64,000 nucleotides of DNA from Actinomadura graeca (GTDB lineage: Bacteria > Actinomycetota > Actinomycetes > Streptosporangiales > Streptosporangiaceae). The position numbers and the translations under genes were made by a program. The stretch spans positions 2,108,001-2,172,000 of the forward strand of contig NZ_CP059572.1 in assembly GCF_019175365.1 (NCBI RefSeq), given 5' to 3'. The notes beneath the pieces were generated by a model. That model saw nothing but the letters and a program-made list of their open reading frames with translations, did not search any database and was not told the origin of the DNA. Shown here piece by piece: positions 33,675 to 42,946 of this stretch; positions within the stretch are counted from its first letter, which is position 1; each line of letters opens with the position of its first letter.

Positions 33675-35990
33675 TTAGGCGTCCGAAGATCGGTGGGTGG
33701 CGGCGAGATGGTCGTGGAGTTCGGCGTGGCGGAACTGGTAGAGGGGGCCGACCGCGCGCAGCAGGCCGAGGCGGTGACAGTCGTCGAGGAACGGCATCAG
33801 CCTGCGCGGCAGAAGACCGGCGTGGGCCAGCCTCCAGGTCGCGACCAGGTAGGCCGGCCATGCCCGGTGATCGCCGAACCCGAGCCCGACCGTGAGGCCG
33901 ACGCCGAGGCCGAACAGGGGCCCGGCCGTGAGCCCGTACGCGAACGCCCCCGCCGGCCCGAAGACGGGCCCGGCCGTGATCCCGGCCGCCAGTGCGGCCG
34001 CCAGCGCGGTGGTGCTGATGCGGACCAGGCTCAGCGTCCGGTCGGCGCGCCAGTTGCACAGAGGCGTCGTGGCGTGGCCGATCCGCGCCGGCGTCTCCGC
34101 CCAGGCCACCAGCCCGGTCGCGAGGCCGACCGCGAGGCCGATCACGAGCCAGGTCGCAGGCCCATAGCTGAACTCGGTCGAGAGGATGCGCACGACTCCG
34201 CCCACGGGCTTCTCGGCGATCCTGACCGCGAGCCAGCCCATGAGCCCGAGCACGAACCCGATGGTGAGTCCGCCCGCGAGCCCGATCGTGAGCTTGCGCG
34301 CGAGTTCGGCCGGGCGTCGGCGGACGCGCAGGTCGGCGTACCCCGGCGAGTGCCGGGCCCACGACATCGCCCCGAAACCGACGGCGAGCGAGACGGCGAG
34401 TCCGTAGGCGATCCCGTTCGCGAGGGCGAACACGAGCCCGGCCTGGGGCCCGAACGCCATCCCGTTGGCGAGCCCGCCCGCGAGGCCGTTGGTGAGGCCG
34501 ACGGTCAGGGCGGCGACCACGGCGAAGGTGACCGCGGTGGTGCGGGTGATCGCGCGGGTGGCGGCGGCCAGCCGCCACCAGGCGAAGTCACGGGTGCCGC
34601 CGCCGGCTCCCCCGCGGGCCGCGGCGGGCTGGCACGTGAGGTGGTGGGCCAGGTGGCCCAGCCAGCGCCGCACCTGGACGGGATCGTGGCGGTTGCGCGG
34701 CCGGAAGGGACCTGCTCGGACATCACCCGGCGGCCGGGTGGCGATCAGGGCGGGGATGAGCCGGTCGAACAGGTGGGCCCGCAGCGCGGCGGCGGTGGGA
34801 AAGCGCGCGGGATCCGCCAGTTCGCCCGGGTCGGCGCCGGGCGCCGAGTAGACCGAGCGCAGCAGCCATAGCCCGAGTGGAGTGGCGGTGACACCGGCCA
34901 GCGCTCGTGCTGTCCTGCCCGGCGCCGTACCAGGCGTGATCTGATCGGGAGGGGGCGTGCCGCGCAGCTCGGTCAGGACGTGCTGCCAGGCCGGCCCCGG
35001 GGAGGGCGGCAGGCACCGGGTGAGGTGGTCGGCCGCGTCCGCCGGGGACAGCGGGCGTGGTTCCAGGACGGCGGCGGAGGTCACCACGTCTCCGGCAGCG
35101 GCGACCGCGTCGGCGAACTCGGTGGTGCGGCTCGTGAGGATCAGCTGGTCATCACCGCCCAGGGACCGGTTCAGCGCAGTGATCAGCCTGGCCTGGGCAG
35201 GCGGGGGCAGCTCGTCCAGGCCGTCCAGGACGGGCAGGGTGTGCCCGCAGGCGGCCAGGGTCCGCACGACGCCGTCGCCCAGCCCCGGCGAGCGCAGCGC
35301 CGGGTAGTCGCGGGCGAGCCGGTCGGCCAGCCAGTCGTGCAGCCGGGGAAACCGTTCGGTGTCCCAGCCGGCCACCGGGAACAGCACCGGGATCGGCTCG
35401 TCCGCGGCGCGCGTGGCCAGCAGACGCAGGAGCAGCTGCATCGCCAGGGTGGTCTTGCCCGTGCCCGGTGCGCCCAGGATCACCAGGCGGCGCCGTCGGG
35501 TGCGGCGGAACCGGTCGGCCAGTGCGGCGATGTCGGCGCTGGACGCCGTCCACCGCATGTCGTCCGGCCCCTCGGAGGCCGCCGTCTGGATGTTGGCCGG
35601 GTGGTCCATCAGCGCGGTCGCCGCGACCTCGGGGGTGCGCCAGCGCACCGGGATCGGGTCCGGATCGTCCAGCGACCGCAGCCTGGCCTCCTGCTTCCAT
35701 TGCTCGGCCACCACCCCGGCCAGCACGTCCTTGGCCCGCGTCAGCGTGTCCGTGCTCGGTACGGCCCCCGCCTGCCGGGTGGTCCGCCACGCCCACACCA
35801 CCACCCCGACCGCCGCCGGGCCGACGGCTACCAGCAGCCCGGTCAGCTGCGCGGTGTCCGCCGACGCCGGCAGTCCATCCGCGCCGGTCAGCGGAAGCGC
35901 CGTCACCGCGAGCAGGAGCACCAGGCCCGTCACCGCCACCCCGGCCGCTACCCACGGCAAACATTCCCTGACACTCCGCACGCTCGCCAT
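33675..35990 (-). CDS. Membrane NACHT-type STAND NTPase
   Basis: A 771-residue protein. Two N-terminal helices (about 12-32 and 48-68) precede a cytosolic NACHT NTPase with Walker A ILGAPGTGKTT (171-181) and Walker B TLPVLDGLDEL (251-261). A C-terminal membrane region of several helices follows, built of repeated Gly/Leu/Ala motifs such as VGLTNGLAGGLANGMAFG. A short helical tail with FRHAELHDHLAATH ends it. Such proteins are common in actinomycetes and are suspected signalling or defence ATPases. The start ATG has no obvious ribosome-binding site. It lies 67 bases past the flavoprotein gene on the same strand but is unlikely to share its function. Confidence 0.9.
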   Translation of the reverse strand: MASVRSVRECLPWVAAGVAVTGLVLLLAVTALPLTGADGLPASADTAQLTGLLVAVGPAAVGVVVWAWRTTRQAGAVPSTDTLTRAKDVLAGVVAEQWKQEARLRSLDDPDPIPVRWRTPEVAATALMDHPANIQTAASEGPDDMRWTASSADIAALADRFRRTRRRRLVILGAPGTGKTTLAMQLLLRLLATRAADEPIPVLFPVAGWDTERFPRLHDWLADRLARDYPALRSPGLGDGVVRTLAACGHTLPVLDGLDELPPPAQARLITALNRSLGGDDQLILTSRTTEFADAVAAAGDVVTSAAVLEPRPLSPADAADHLTRCLPPSPGPAWQHVLTELRGTPPPDQITPGTAPGRTARALAGVTATPLGLWLLRSVYSAPGADPGELADPARFPTAAALRAHLFDRLIPALIATRPPGDVRAGPFRPRNRHDPVQVRRWLGHLAHHLTCQPAAARGGAGGGTRDFAWWRLAAATRAITRTTAVTFAVVAALTVGLTNGLAGGLANGMAFGPQAGLVFALANGIAYGLAVSLAVGFGAMSWARHSPGYADLRVRRRPAELARKLTIGLAGGLTIGFVLGLMGWLAVRIAEKPVGGVVRILSTEFSYGPATWLVIGLAVGLATGLVAWAETPARIGHATTPLCNWRADRTLSLVRISTTALAAALAAGITAGPVFGPAGAFAYGLTAGPLFGLGVGLTVGLGFGDHRAWPAYLVATWRLAHAGLLPRRLMPFLDDCHRLGLLRAVGPLYQFRHAELHDHLAATHRSSDA

Positions 35991-36057
35991 CTTGGCGTGT
36001 CTCGTCCGGCCGCGCAGGCAACGCCCGAAACCCGGGGCTGCGGCCCCTCGTCCAGTT

Positions 36058-38139
36058 CTACTGGTGCTTAGAGCCCATCTTTCGGGCTACTTGGTGGGCG
36101 TCGAAGATGGTGTCGGCCACGTTGGTGGGGGCGGCACAGTCTCCGACGCGGTGGATTTCGTCGATGCCGTTCGCGCGGAGTTGCGCCGGGTCGAGGGCCA
36201 GGAGTCGTCGGTACAGCATGTCGTCGGACTCTCGCCTGATGACGAGCACGACGCCGTCGGCCGGGACGCCGCGGCGGGCGCCGGACTCTCCTTCCAGGAC
36301 GACCTCGCCGGGGCCCACCTGGACCAGCAGGGTGGCCGCGCTCAGCGTGCCGCCGGCGGCGATCACCTCGGCGCGCAGGGCCGGGCCGACGTTGTCCTGG
36401 TCGGCTTGCGCGGCGACCTGGCCGTGGGGTGTGACGATCTCCACCTCGTGGTCCTTCCGCTGGAGCCATTGGGCGACCGCGATCCCTGTGAGGTCTCCCT
36501 CGCAGTCGTAGACGACGACGCGCTTTCCGGGCAGCGCTTTGCCGTCGAGAAGCTGCTCGGGGGTCGCGACGTTGGCCAGCGACGCGTCCGCTCCGGGGAT
36601 GGGCTCGTTGTCGACGAAGGAGACGCCGATCCTCGACCAGGGGGCGCCGGTCGCGACCACCACGACTTCGGCGCCGTATTCCAGGACGTCGCCGGCGGTC
36701 ATGCGCGTGTTCGGGACGAAGGCGGCGCCGGGGAACTCCTTCAGCAGCGCCTCGCGGTGCTCGACCAGGCGGCCCCATGGGGAGAGGCCCGGAAGGCGGC
36801 GGAACCAGCGCAGGTGGCCGCCGGGTTCGTCGTGCTCGTCGACGAGGTGGACCATGGAGAAGCCGCGCCGCGCGAGGGTCGTGGCGCATTCGAGCCCGGC
36901 GGGTCCGGCGCCGATGACGAGGACGGACGGCTCGGGCTCGGGCCGGGGCGGCAGGCGCTCGGGATGCCAGCCGCGGCGGGACTCCTCGCCCGTCGTGGGG
37001 TTCTGGCTGCAGGCGAGCTGGCCGCGCGCCTGGCTGCGCGCGCAGTGGTTGGCGCCGATGCACTCCCTGACCTGCGCGTGGGCGCCGGTCGCGATCTTGC
37101 GGGGCAGGAAGGGGTCGGCGATGCCCGGCCTGGCGGCGCCGATGAGGTCGAGGTCGCCGGACGCGACGGCCCGGGCCATCAGGTCGGGGTCGGTGAAACG
37201 CCCGGTCCCGACCACCGGTTTGCCGGTGGCCTCGCGCATCCGTCTCGTCCAGGTGAGGGAGAAGCCCTCGGGGAAGAGCCGCGAGGGGGTCAGGTCGTAC
37301 TCGGTCGTGGCGAGCCCGCCCTGCGCGACGTCCCAGACGTCGACCAGGTGGTCGAGCAGCCGGACGACCTCCAGCGCCTCGTCGGCCGGGAGGGCGCCGT
37401 GGCCATGGCCCTCGATCGCGAACCGGACGGCGATGGCGACATCGTCGCCGATCTCGCGGCGGACGCCTTCGAGGATCTCGCGGAGGAACCGGGCGCGGTC
37501 GGCGAGCGGGCCGCCGTAACCGTCGGTCCGGCGGTTGTGGTAGGTCGTCAGGAACTGGACGGGCAGGTAGCCGTGGGCGGCGTGGATGTTCACGATGTCG
37601 AAGCCGGCGTCGCGGGCGCGCCGGGCCGCGGTGATCCAGTCGGCCTGGACGCGCCGGATGTCGTCGGCGTCCATCGTCCGGGGTATCGCCTGGGAGAAGA
37701 ACAGCCCGTTGCCCTGCATCTGGCTCGGCGCCAACGCGGGGAGCCGGTCCTGCTTCGGGTCCGCGGCGGCGCCCAGGTGCACCAGTTCGATCGCGGCGAG
37801 CGCGTGATGCGCGTGCACGGCCTCGACGATCTGGACGAGCGCGCGGGCGTCGTCGTCGCCCATGAGTTCGAGGCCGTCGAGCCAGGCGTTGCGCGAGTGC
37901 GGGTCGAAGGCCACCTCACCGGTGTTGACCACGGCCCAGCCGCCCTCCGCGCGCACCCGCCGGTGGGCGGCCTCCCTGTCGATCTGGTCCATCCTCCAGC
38001 CGGTGGCGTAGGGGGCGGACCAGAACCTGTTCGCGGCGACCTTGGGGCCGATGCGGAGCGGCTGGAACAGCCCGCCGTACCGCTCGTCCTGGGGGACGAT
38101 GTCGCGGACGGATAGGTCGCGCGTCGGTTCCGACACCAT
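36058..38139 (-). CDS. TMADH/2,4-dienoyl-CoA-reductase-like flavoprotein
   Basis: A 693-residue protein. Residues 20-345 form an old-yellow-enzyme FMN barrel (RFWSAPYATGWRM, NIHAAHGYLPVQFLTTYHNR, GGPLADRARFLREI). An iron-sulfur segment lies at 358-380, and then a Rossmann FAD/NAD domain starts at VLVIGAGPAGLE. The layout is that of trimethylamine or histamine dehydrogenases. The cluster motif reads CIGANHC..C (Cys360, Ala363, Cys366, Cys377), so one of the four usual cysteine ligands is replaced by alanine. The ATG follows AAGGAG. It is third in the homogentisate operon, so it may demethylate or reduce an aromatic precursor; that is inferred. Confidence 0.88.
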   Translation of the reverse strand: MVSEPTRDLSVRDIVPQDERYGGLFQPLRIGPKVAANRFWSAPYATGWRMDQIDREAAHRRVRAEGGWAVVNTGEVAFDPHSRNAWLDGLELMGDDDARALVQIVEAVHAHHALAAIELVHLGAAADPKQDRLPALAPSQMQGNGLFFSQAIPRTMDADDIRRVQADWITAARRARDAGFDIVNIHAAHGYLPVQFLTTYHNRRTDGYGGPLADRARFLREILEGVRREIGDDVAIAVRFAIEGHGHGALPADEALEVVRLLDHLVDVWDVAQGGLATTEYDLTPSRLFPEGFSLTWTRRMREATGKPVVGTGRFTDPDLMARAVASGDLDLIGAARPGIADPFLPRKIATGAHAQVRECIGANHCARSQARGQLACSQNPTTGEESRRGWHPERLPPRPEPEPSVLVIGAGPAGLECATTLARRGFSMVHLVDEHDEPGGHLRWFRRLPGLSPWGRLVEHREALLKEFPGAAFVPNTRMTAGDVLEYGAEVVVVATGAPWSRIGVSFVDNEPIPGADASLANVATPEQLLDGKALPGKRVVVYDCEGDLTGIAVAQWLQRKDHEVEIVTPHGQVAAQADQDNVGPALRAEVIAAGGTLSAATLLVQVGPGEVVLEGESGARRGVPADGVVLVIRRESDDMLYRRLLALDPAQLRANGIDEIHRVGDCAAPTNVADTIFDAHQVARKMGSKHQ

Positions 38140-38195
38140 CGTTCTCCTTCTCGGTATCGACGACACGGCGCGGATCGCGTGTGTCCTTGGGCTGT

Positions 38196-39410
38196 TCACG
38201 ACGGGTGCGGGTGCCACCGCGCGGACGGTGCGGGTCTGATCACCGTGCGGGCCTCACCGATGTACCGGTCTCCTATGGGGCGTCGTCCCCCCACAAGAGA
38301 CCGGTCTGGTTCTCCCGGGACGGACGCGCGGACGATCACGACGTCGCCGTCTTCCAGGAAGGTGCGCGTCTCGTCGCCGGAGAGCCGGAAAGGGCGTTCG
38401 CCGCCCCAGGAGATCTCCAGCAACGAGCCCGCCGAGGACGGGTCGTGGGAGGAGATCGTGCCGGTGCCGTAGAGGTCGCCGGTCCGCAGGGACGCGCCGC
38501 CGCGGGTCATGTGGGCCATCTGCTGCGCGGGCGACCAGTACAGGCCCGCCGCCGAGACGCGGCTGATCACCACGCCGTTGAGCTCGACCTCGATCTCGAC
38601 GGCGGGATTGCGCGGTTCGGGCGTGTTCAGGTAGTCCAGCACGGCCGGGCGCTGGACCGGGCCGTCGACCCAGGGCAGGGCGTCCAGCGGTACCACCCAC
38701 GGGCTGATGGTGGTGGCGAAGGATTTCGCGAGGAAGGGGCCCAGCGGCTGGTACTCCCATGCCTGGATGTCCCGTGCGCTCCAGTCGACGAGGACGACGA
38801 CGCCGAAGACGTGGTCGCGGAAGTCCTCGGCCGGTACCGGGACACCTTGCGTCGAGGGCGTGCCGACGACGTAGCCGAGTTCGAGTTCGAAGTCCAGGCG
38901 GGCGCTCGGCCCCACCGTGACGTGCTCGCCGTGGCGTATCTGCCCCTCGGGACGGACGACGTCGGTGCCCGACACGACGACGGTGCCCGCGCGTCCGTGG
39001 TAGCCGGCCGGGAGGTACCGGTAGTTCGGCTTCAGCGGTTCCTCGCCGGGGCGGAGGATGCGCCCGGCGTTCGTCGCGTGCTCGATCCCCGAGAAGAAGT
39101 CGACGAAGTCGGCGACCTCCACGGGCAGCATCATCTGGACGTCGGCGATGCGGTGGACGCCCTCCTGGCCGGGTGAGACCCCGGACGCCGCCCGTTCCTG
39201 AAGGGCCTTCCGCACCTCTTTCCACCGGTGCGGGCCCCGGGCGAGGAAGCGGTTGAGGTCCGGCCGCACGAACTCCTCGGGCGCGCCGACGACGGTGGCC
39301 ACGTCCAGGACGAGCCCGCCGACCGCGACGCCCACGCGGGGGGATCCGCCTTCCGCGCGGAAGACGCCGTACGGCAGGGTCGCGTCGCCGAAGTCCCCGA
39401 CGGTCACCAT
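38196..39410 (-). CDS. Fumarylacetoacetase
   Basis: A 404-residue fumarylacetoacetate hydrolase, near the standard 415-residue length. The N-terminal SH3-like domain begins with TVGDFGDATLPYGVF. The catalytic region has PNYRYLPAGYHGRAGTVVVS, DFELELGYVVG (metal site glutamates), DWSARDIQAWEYQPLGPFLA and GDLYGTGTISS. It cleaves fumarylacetoacetate to fumarate and acetoacetate, the last step of the homogentisate pathway, and lies 46 bases after the homogentisate dioxygenase gene. No maleylacetoacetate isomerase gene is seen here. Confidence 0.95.
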   Translation of the reverse strand: MVTVGDFGDATLPYGVFRAEGGSPRVGVAVGGLVLDVATVVGAPEEFVRPDLNRFLARGPHRWKEVRKALQERAASGVSPGQEGVHRIADVQMMLPVEVADFVDFFSGIEHATNAGRILRPGEEPLKPNYRYLPAGYHGRAGTVVVSGTDVVRPEGQIRHGEHVTVGPSARLDFELELGYVVGTPSTQGVPVPAEDFRDHVFGVVVLVDWSARDIQAWEYQPLGPFLAKSFATTISPWVVPLDALPWVDGPVQRPAVLDYLNTPEPRNPAVEIEVELNGVVISRVSAAGLYWSPAQQMAHMTRGGASLRTGDLYGTGTISSHDPSSAGSLLEISWGGERPFRLSGDETRTFLEDGDVVIVRASVPGEPDRSLVGGRRPIGDRYIGEARTVIRPAPSARWHPHPS

Positions 39411-39456
39411 CGCGCGGGCCCGGCCCGGTCGGAGGAGATCACGTCCAACTCGTCCC

Positions 39457-40797
39457 TCATCGGGTGCCCGCGGGGAAGTGGCGCTGGATCCCGCGCCAGA
39501 CGTCGTCGTAGTCCGGCTGGAGGTTCGCCGCGGCCATGGCCTGCGGGGTGGGCACGATCGGCAGCCTCGTCTCGAACATGAACGCCATCGTGTCGTCCAC
39601 CTTGCGGGGGGCGAGTTCGATGCTGCTCGCCCGCTCGTAGGTCTCCTCGTCCGGCCCGTGGGAGGTGAAGCAGTTGTGGAGGCTCGCGCCGCCCGGGAGG
39701 AAGCCCTCGGCCTTCGCGTCGTAGACGCCCCACAGCAGCCCCATGAACTCGCTCATCACGTTGCGGTGGAACCACGGTGGCCGGAAGGTGTCCTCGCCGA
39801 CGAGCCAGCGCGGGGCGAAGATCACGAAGTCGGCGTTCGCCGTCCCCTCCTGGGCGCTCGGCGATGACAGGACGGTGTAGATCGACGGGTCCGGGTGGTC
39901 GAAGGTGATCGTCCCGATGACCATGAACGTGCGCAGGTCGTACTTGTACGGGGCGTGGTTCCCGTGCCACGCGACCACGTCCAGGGGTGAATGGTCGTAG
40001 TCCGCCGCCCACAGGTTGCCGAGGTATTTCTGGAAGACCACGACCTCGTCGTCGCGGTCCTCGAACGCGGCGACGGGTGAGAGGAAGTCGCGCGGGTTGG
40101 CGAGCCCGTTGGCGCCGATCGGGCCGAGCTCGGGGAGCCGGAGGAGGTCCCCGTAGTTCTCCAGCACGTACCCGCGCGCCGTGCCGTCGGGGAGCCCGAC
40201 CTTGAAGCGGATGCCGCGCGGGATGACGGCAATCTCGCCCTGCCCCACGTCGAGGACGCCGAGCTCGGTGGCGATGCGCAGGCGTCCCGACTCCGGGACG
40301 AGGAGCATCTCGCCGTCGGCGTTGACGAAATATTCGCGGTCCATCGGACGGGTCGCCAGGTACATGTGGATCGCGACGCCGTCCTGGCTCCGGGCGTCGC
40401 CGGTGCCGCCGACGGTGAAGAGCGACTCCACGAAGGTGCGCGGCTCACCGGGGAGGGGGAACGGGTCCCAGCGCAGCCGGTTCGGCTCGGGTGCGGCGTT
40501 GGGGATCGGGCTGGTCATCAGCGTGCCCGCGTCGACGCGCCGGAACCGGGGGTGCTTCGCCGAAGGACGGATCCGGTAGACCCAGGTCCTGCGGTTGGTG
40601 CGGCGCGGCGCCGTGAACGCGGTGCCGCTGATCTGCTCCGCGTAGAGCCCGAGCGGGGCCCGCTGGGGACTGTTCCTGCCGCGGGGCAGTGCTCCCGGAA
40701 CGGCCTCCGTGACGTGCTGGTTTCCGAAGCCCGGCAGGTAGCCCGGGCCGGCCGCCCGCGGTTCCAGGTCCGCCGGGCGCTCTTCGAGGCTCGTCAT
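39457..40797 (-). CDS. hmgA: Homogentisate 1,2-dioxygenase
   Basis: A 446-residue protein of the usual length. It starts with [19 protein letters not shown] and [20 protein letters not shown], the family signature. The iron-site region near the C-terminus has [18 protein letters not shown] (His and Glu ligands) and [20 protein letters not shown] (His). It opens the ring of homogentisate to maleylacetoacetate. The ATG at 40797 has GAGGAG eight bases upstream; a GTG three codons earlier overlaps that site. First gene of the operon, divergent from an IclR regulator. Confidence 0.96.
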   Translation of the reverse strand: MTSLEERPADLEPRAAGPGYLPGFGNQHVTEAVPGALPRGRNSPQRAPLGLYAEQISGTAFTAPRRTNRRTWVYRIRPSAKHPRFRRVDAGTLMTSPIPNAAPEPNRLRWDPFPLPGEPRTFVESLFTVGGTGDARSQDGVAIHMYLATRPMDREYFVNADGEMLLVPESGRLRIATELGVLDVGQGEIAVIPRGIRFKVGLPDGTARGYVLENYGDLLRLPELGPIGANGLANPRDFLSPVAAFEDRDDEVVVFQKYLGNLWAADYDHSPLDVVAWHGNHAPYKYDLRTFMVIGTITFDHPDPSIYTVLSSPSAQEGTANADFVIFAPRWLVGEDTFRPPWFHRNVMSEFMGLLWGVYDAKAEGFLPGGASLHNCFTSHGPDEETYERASSIELAPRKVDDTMAFMFETRLPIVPTPQAMAAANLQPDYDDVWRGIQRHFPAGTR

Positions 40798-40844
40798 CCC
40801 CTGCACTCCTCACTCGCCGTCCATTGCCCCAGGCAGAGTAGTTG

Positions 40845-40884
40845 TAGTTCGTTATCCGGTCAATATCGACCGTTAATCGAACTA
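40845..40884. promoter_or_regulatory. Nested 40-bp dyad operator between hmgA and iclR
   Basis: Outer arms TAGTTCG and CGAACTA and inner arms CGGTC and GACCG are arranged symmetrically around AATATC. The left half is TAGTTCGTTATCCGGTC and the right half in reverse complement is TAGTTCGATTAACGGTC. It lies between the divergent starts at 40797 and 40926, the natural site for the IclR regulator, as HmgR does in Pseudomonas. Confidence 0.65.
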
Positions 40885-40925
40885 TCGAGCGAACATCGCG
40901 GTCCGATTACCGGTACGCTGCGTCC

Positions 40926-41639
40926 GTGACTGAGATCGCACAGACCGCGGACCACGCGCTCCGGATCTTGGAGGAGCTCGGAGAGGCCGGTCCCCTGGGC
41001 CCGACCGAGCTGGCCCAGCGCCTGGGACTGAACAGGACCGTGGTCCACCGGCTCCTGAAGACCCTGGCCGCCCGGGGCTTCGTCTCACGGCAGGACAACC
41101 TCTACCGGCCGGGCCCGGCGCTCGCCCGCCTGGCCGAGACGATCCAGCCCGATCTGCGCGCGGTCGCCGGCCCGGTCATGGACAGGGTGGCCGAGGCGTC
41201 CGGCGAGACCGTCGTCCTGCACTCCCTCGACGGGCATGAGGCGGTCGTGCTGGACCAGGCCGTCGCCACCCGCCACGTCGTCCAGGTCAGCCACCGCATC
41301 GGGGCGCGGCACCCGCTCACCGTCGGCGCGAGCGGCCGGGCGATCCTCGCCTTCCTCCCCGCCGACGCCGTGGCGAGGATCCTCAAGGCCGAGGAGGAAC
41401 CGGCGCCGGTCGAGAAGAGCCTGGCCACGGTGCGCAGGCGCGGCTACGCGCAGTCCCATGACGAGCTCCAGCTCGGCGTCCACGGGATCGCGGTGCCGCT
41501 GCGGGCGGCGGACGGCACCGCGTTCGCGAGCCTCGCGATCTTGGTCCCGACCAGCCGCACGCATGACCTCGAACGGCGCGTGCCGCTCCTCACCTCCGCC
41601 GCCCATGACGTGGAGAGCGGCTATCTGACCGCGATATGA
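40926..41639 (+). CDS. IclR-family regulator of the homogentisate operon (HmgR-like role)
   Basis: A 237-residue IclR protein. The winged helix is ADHALRILEELGEAGPLGPT followed by LAQRLGLNRTVVHRLLKTLA, and the effector domain runs from about 75 to 237 (VSHRIGARHPLTVGASGRAI, RRRGYAQSHDELQLGVHG). The GTG start is 128 bases from hmgA in divergent orientation. By analogy with the IclR-type repressor HmgR of Pseudomonas putida, homogentisate is a plausible inducer; that is inference. Confidence 0.92.
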   Translation: MTEIAQTADHALRILEELGEAGPLGPTELAQRLGLNRTVVHRLLKTLAARGFVSRQDNLYRPGPALARLAETIQPDLRAVAGPVMDRVAEASGETVVLHSLDGHEAVVLDQAVATRHVVQVSHRIGARHPLTVGASGRAILAFLPADAVARILKAEEEPAPVEKSLATVRRRGYAQSHDELQLGVHGIAVPLRAADGTAFASLAILVPTSRTHDLERRVPLLTSAAHDVESGYLTAI

Positions 41640-41673
41640 GCGACGTGGCCGCGCACGCCCGCCCGCGTCCCGC

Positions 41674-42891
41674 TCACGTCGTCTCCTCCGCGATCGTCTT
41701 CGCGAGCTTGGCGGCGACGTCACGGCACCGTGCCGCGATGGCGTCCAGGGCTCCGGCGGTGAGCCCGGCGGGGAGCCGGGACACGGCGAGCGCGAAGTTG
41801 GGCACGCCGTCCGGGCCGAAGATCGGGACCTGGATCGAGCTCACCGCGACCGGCCAGTCCGCCGCGCCCCCGAGGACGGCGTAGTCACCGGCGGCGTCGG
41901 ACCACAGCCGCCGCAGCTCGCCCTGCCCCTTCGAGGGGTTCGACACGATCTCGTCGAAGCGCTCGGCCATGGCGGGGCCGAGGCTGACCGCGTAGCCGCG
42001 CTCGCGCGCCTCGGCCAGCATGGTCGAGACGAGGTCGTCGTCGAGGAGCTCGACGTCCCGCCCGGCGCGTCTCCACATCGCGCGCCGCAGATCGTCGCCC
42101 CAGGCCGCGAAGACCACGCCGAGCGGCGCCGCGAAGGGGAAGGTGGTGCCGACGCCGAGCACCTGCGGCTCGTAGGCCCGCAGGTTCGAGGCGTGCAGGA
42201 CGACGATGCGGTCCTGCGCCAGTGAGCACAGCGTGACCAGGGCGGGGATCGACTCGGCCAGCCGCTGGACCTCGCCGCGCATCTGGTCGGCGACCCGCAG
42301 GTGCGAGCCCAGCCGGTCGGCGTCGAAGTCGACGCGGGGCATGGTGAAGGTCCCGTAGCCGCCCTTGAGGAAGAGCATCGGCATCCCGGCCGAGCCGTCC
42401 CCGACCCCGAGGTCCTCGACCGCGGCGAGGACGATGTCGTGGTCGCCCGCCTCGATCGTCCGCGTCCGGCGGCAGGAGAACCAGGCCACCGCGTCCTCGA
42501 GCGCGGGGATCCCGTGCTCGTCGGTGACCCAGCGGCCGACGTCGAACCGGCGCTCCGGGGCGGCCGACGCGAACGATCGGCACAGCTCCTCGTGGCCGGC
42601 GCCGAGCACGCTGACCCGGAACCGGTCACAGCCGGCGACGGCCGTGTAGGAACGGGAGCTCCGCATCGGCATGAACGCCACCAGCGGCGGGTCCATGGAC
42701 ACCGAGGAGAAGGTGCCGACGACCAGCCCCTGGGGACGGCCCGAGTCGTCGAGGGCGGAGACGATGCACACGCCCGTGGGGTACTCCCCCATGACGGTGC
42801 GCCACCATTTCGCCCGCTTCTCGGCGGTGGCCGTGGGGAAGTCGGTGGCCGTCACCCCCGTCGCGACGGCCCCCGCGTCATGGTCCGGCAT
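41674..42891 (-). CDS. Flavin reductase fused to an IclR-type effector domain
   Basis: A 405-residue two-domain protein. Residues 25-195 are a short-chain flavin reductase (WWRTVMGEYPTGVCIVSALD, GLVVGTFSSVSMDPPLVAFM, MLFLKGGYGTFTMPR). Residues about 200-400 match the IclR ligand-binding domain (MRGEVQRLAESIPALVTLCS, AEARERGYAVSLGPA, VAVSSIQVPIFGPDG) but there is no DNA-binding domain. The effector domain may sense the aromatic substrate and gate flavin reduction. The ATG follows GGAGGTGCCGCG. It is 55 bases after the alpha/beta hydrolase gene and probably supplies reduced flavin to the luciferase-like monooxygenase at 46.4 kb. Confidence 0.87.
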   Translation of the reverse strand: MPDHDAGAVATGVTATDFPTATAEKRAKWWRTVMGEYPTGVCIVSALDDSGRPQGLVVGTFSSVSMDPPLVAFMPMRSSRSYTAVAGCDRFRVSVLGAGHEELCRSFASAAPERRFDVGRWVTDEHGIPALEDAVAWFSCRRTRTIEAGDHDIVLAAVEDLGVGDGSAGMPMLFLKGGYGTFTMPRVDFDADRLGSHLRVADQMRGEVQRLAESIPALVTLCSLAQDRIVVLHASNLRAYEPQVLGVGTTFPFAAPLGVVFAAWGDDLRRAMWRRAGRDVELLDDDLVSTMLAEARERGYAVSLGPAMAERFDEIVSNPSKGQGELRRLWSDAAGDYAVLGGAADWPVAVSSIQVPIFGPDGVPNFALAVSRLPAGLTAGALDAIAARCRDVAAKLAKTIAEETT

Positions 42892-42946
42892 CGCGGCACC
42901 TCCTCGTCCAGAACGTCTTCATCGCCGGTCACGGCCCTCGCCCGGG

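Noticed and set aside
33900..34560. Short repeats of GCGAGGCCG/GCCCG type looking like a repeat array
   Set aside because: Explained by codons for the repeated Gly/Leu/Ala membrane helices of the NACHT protein.
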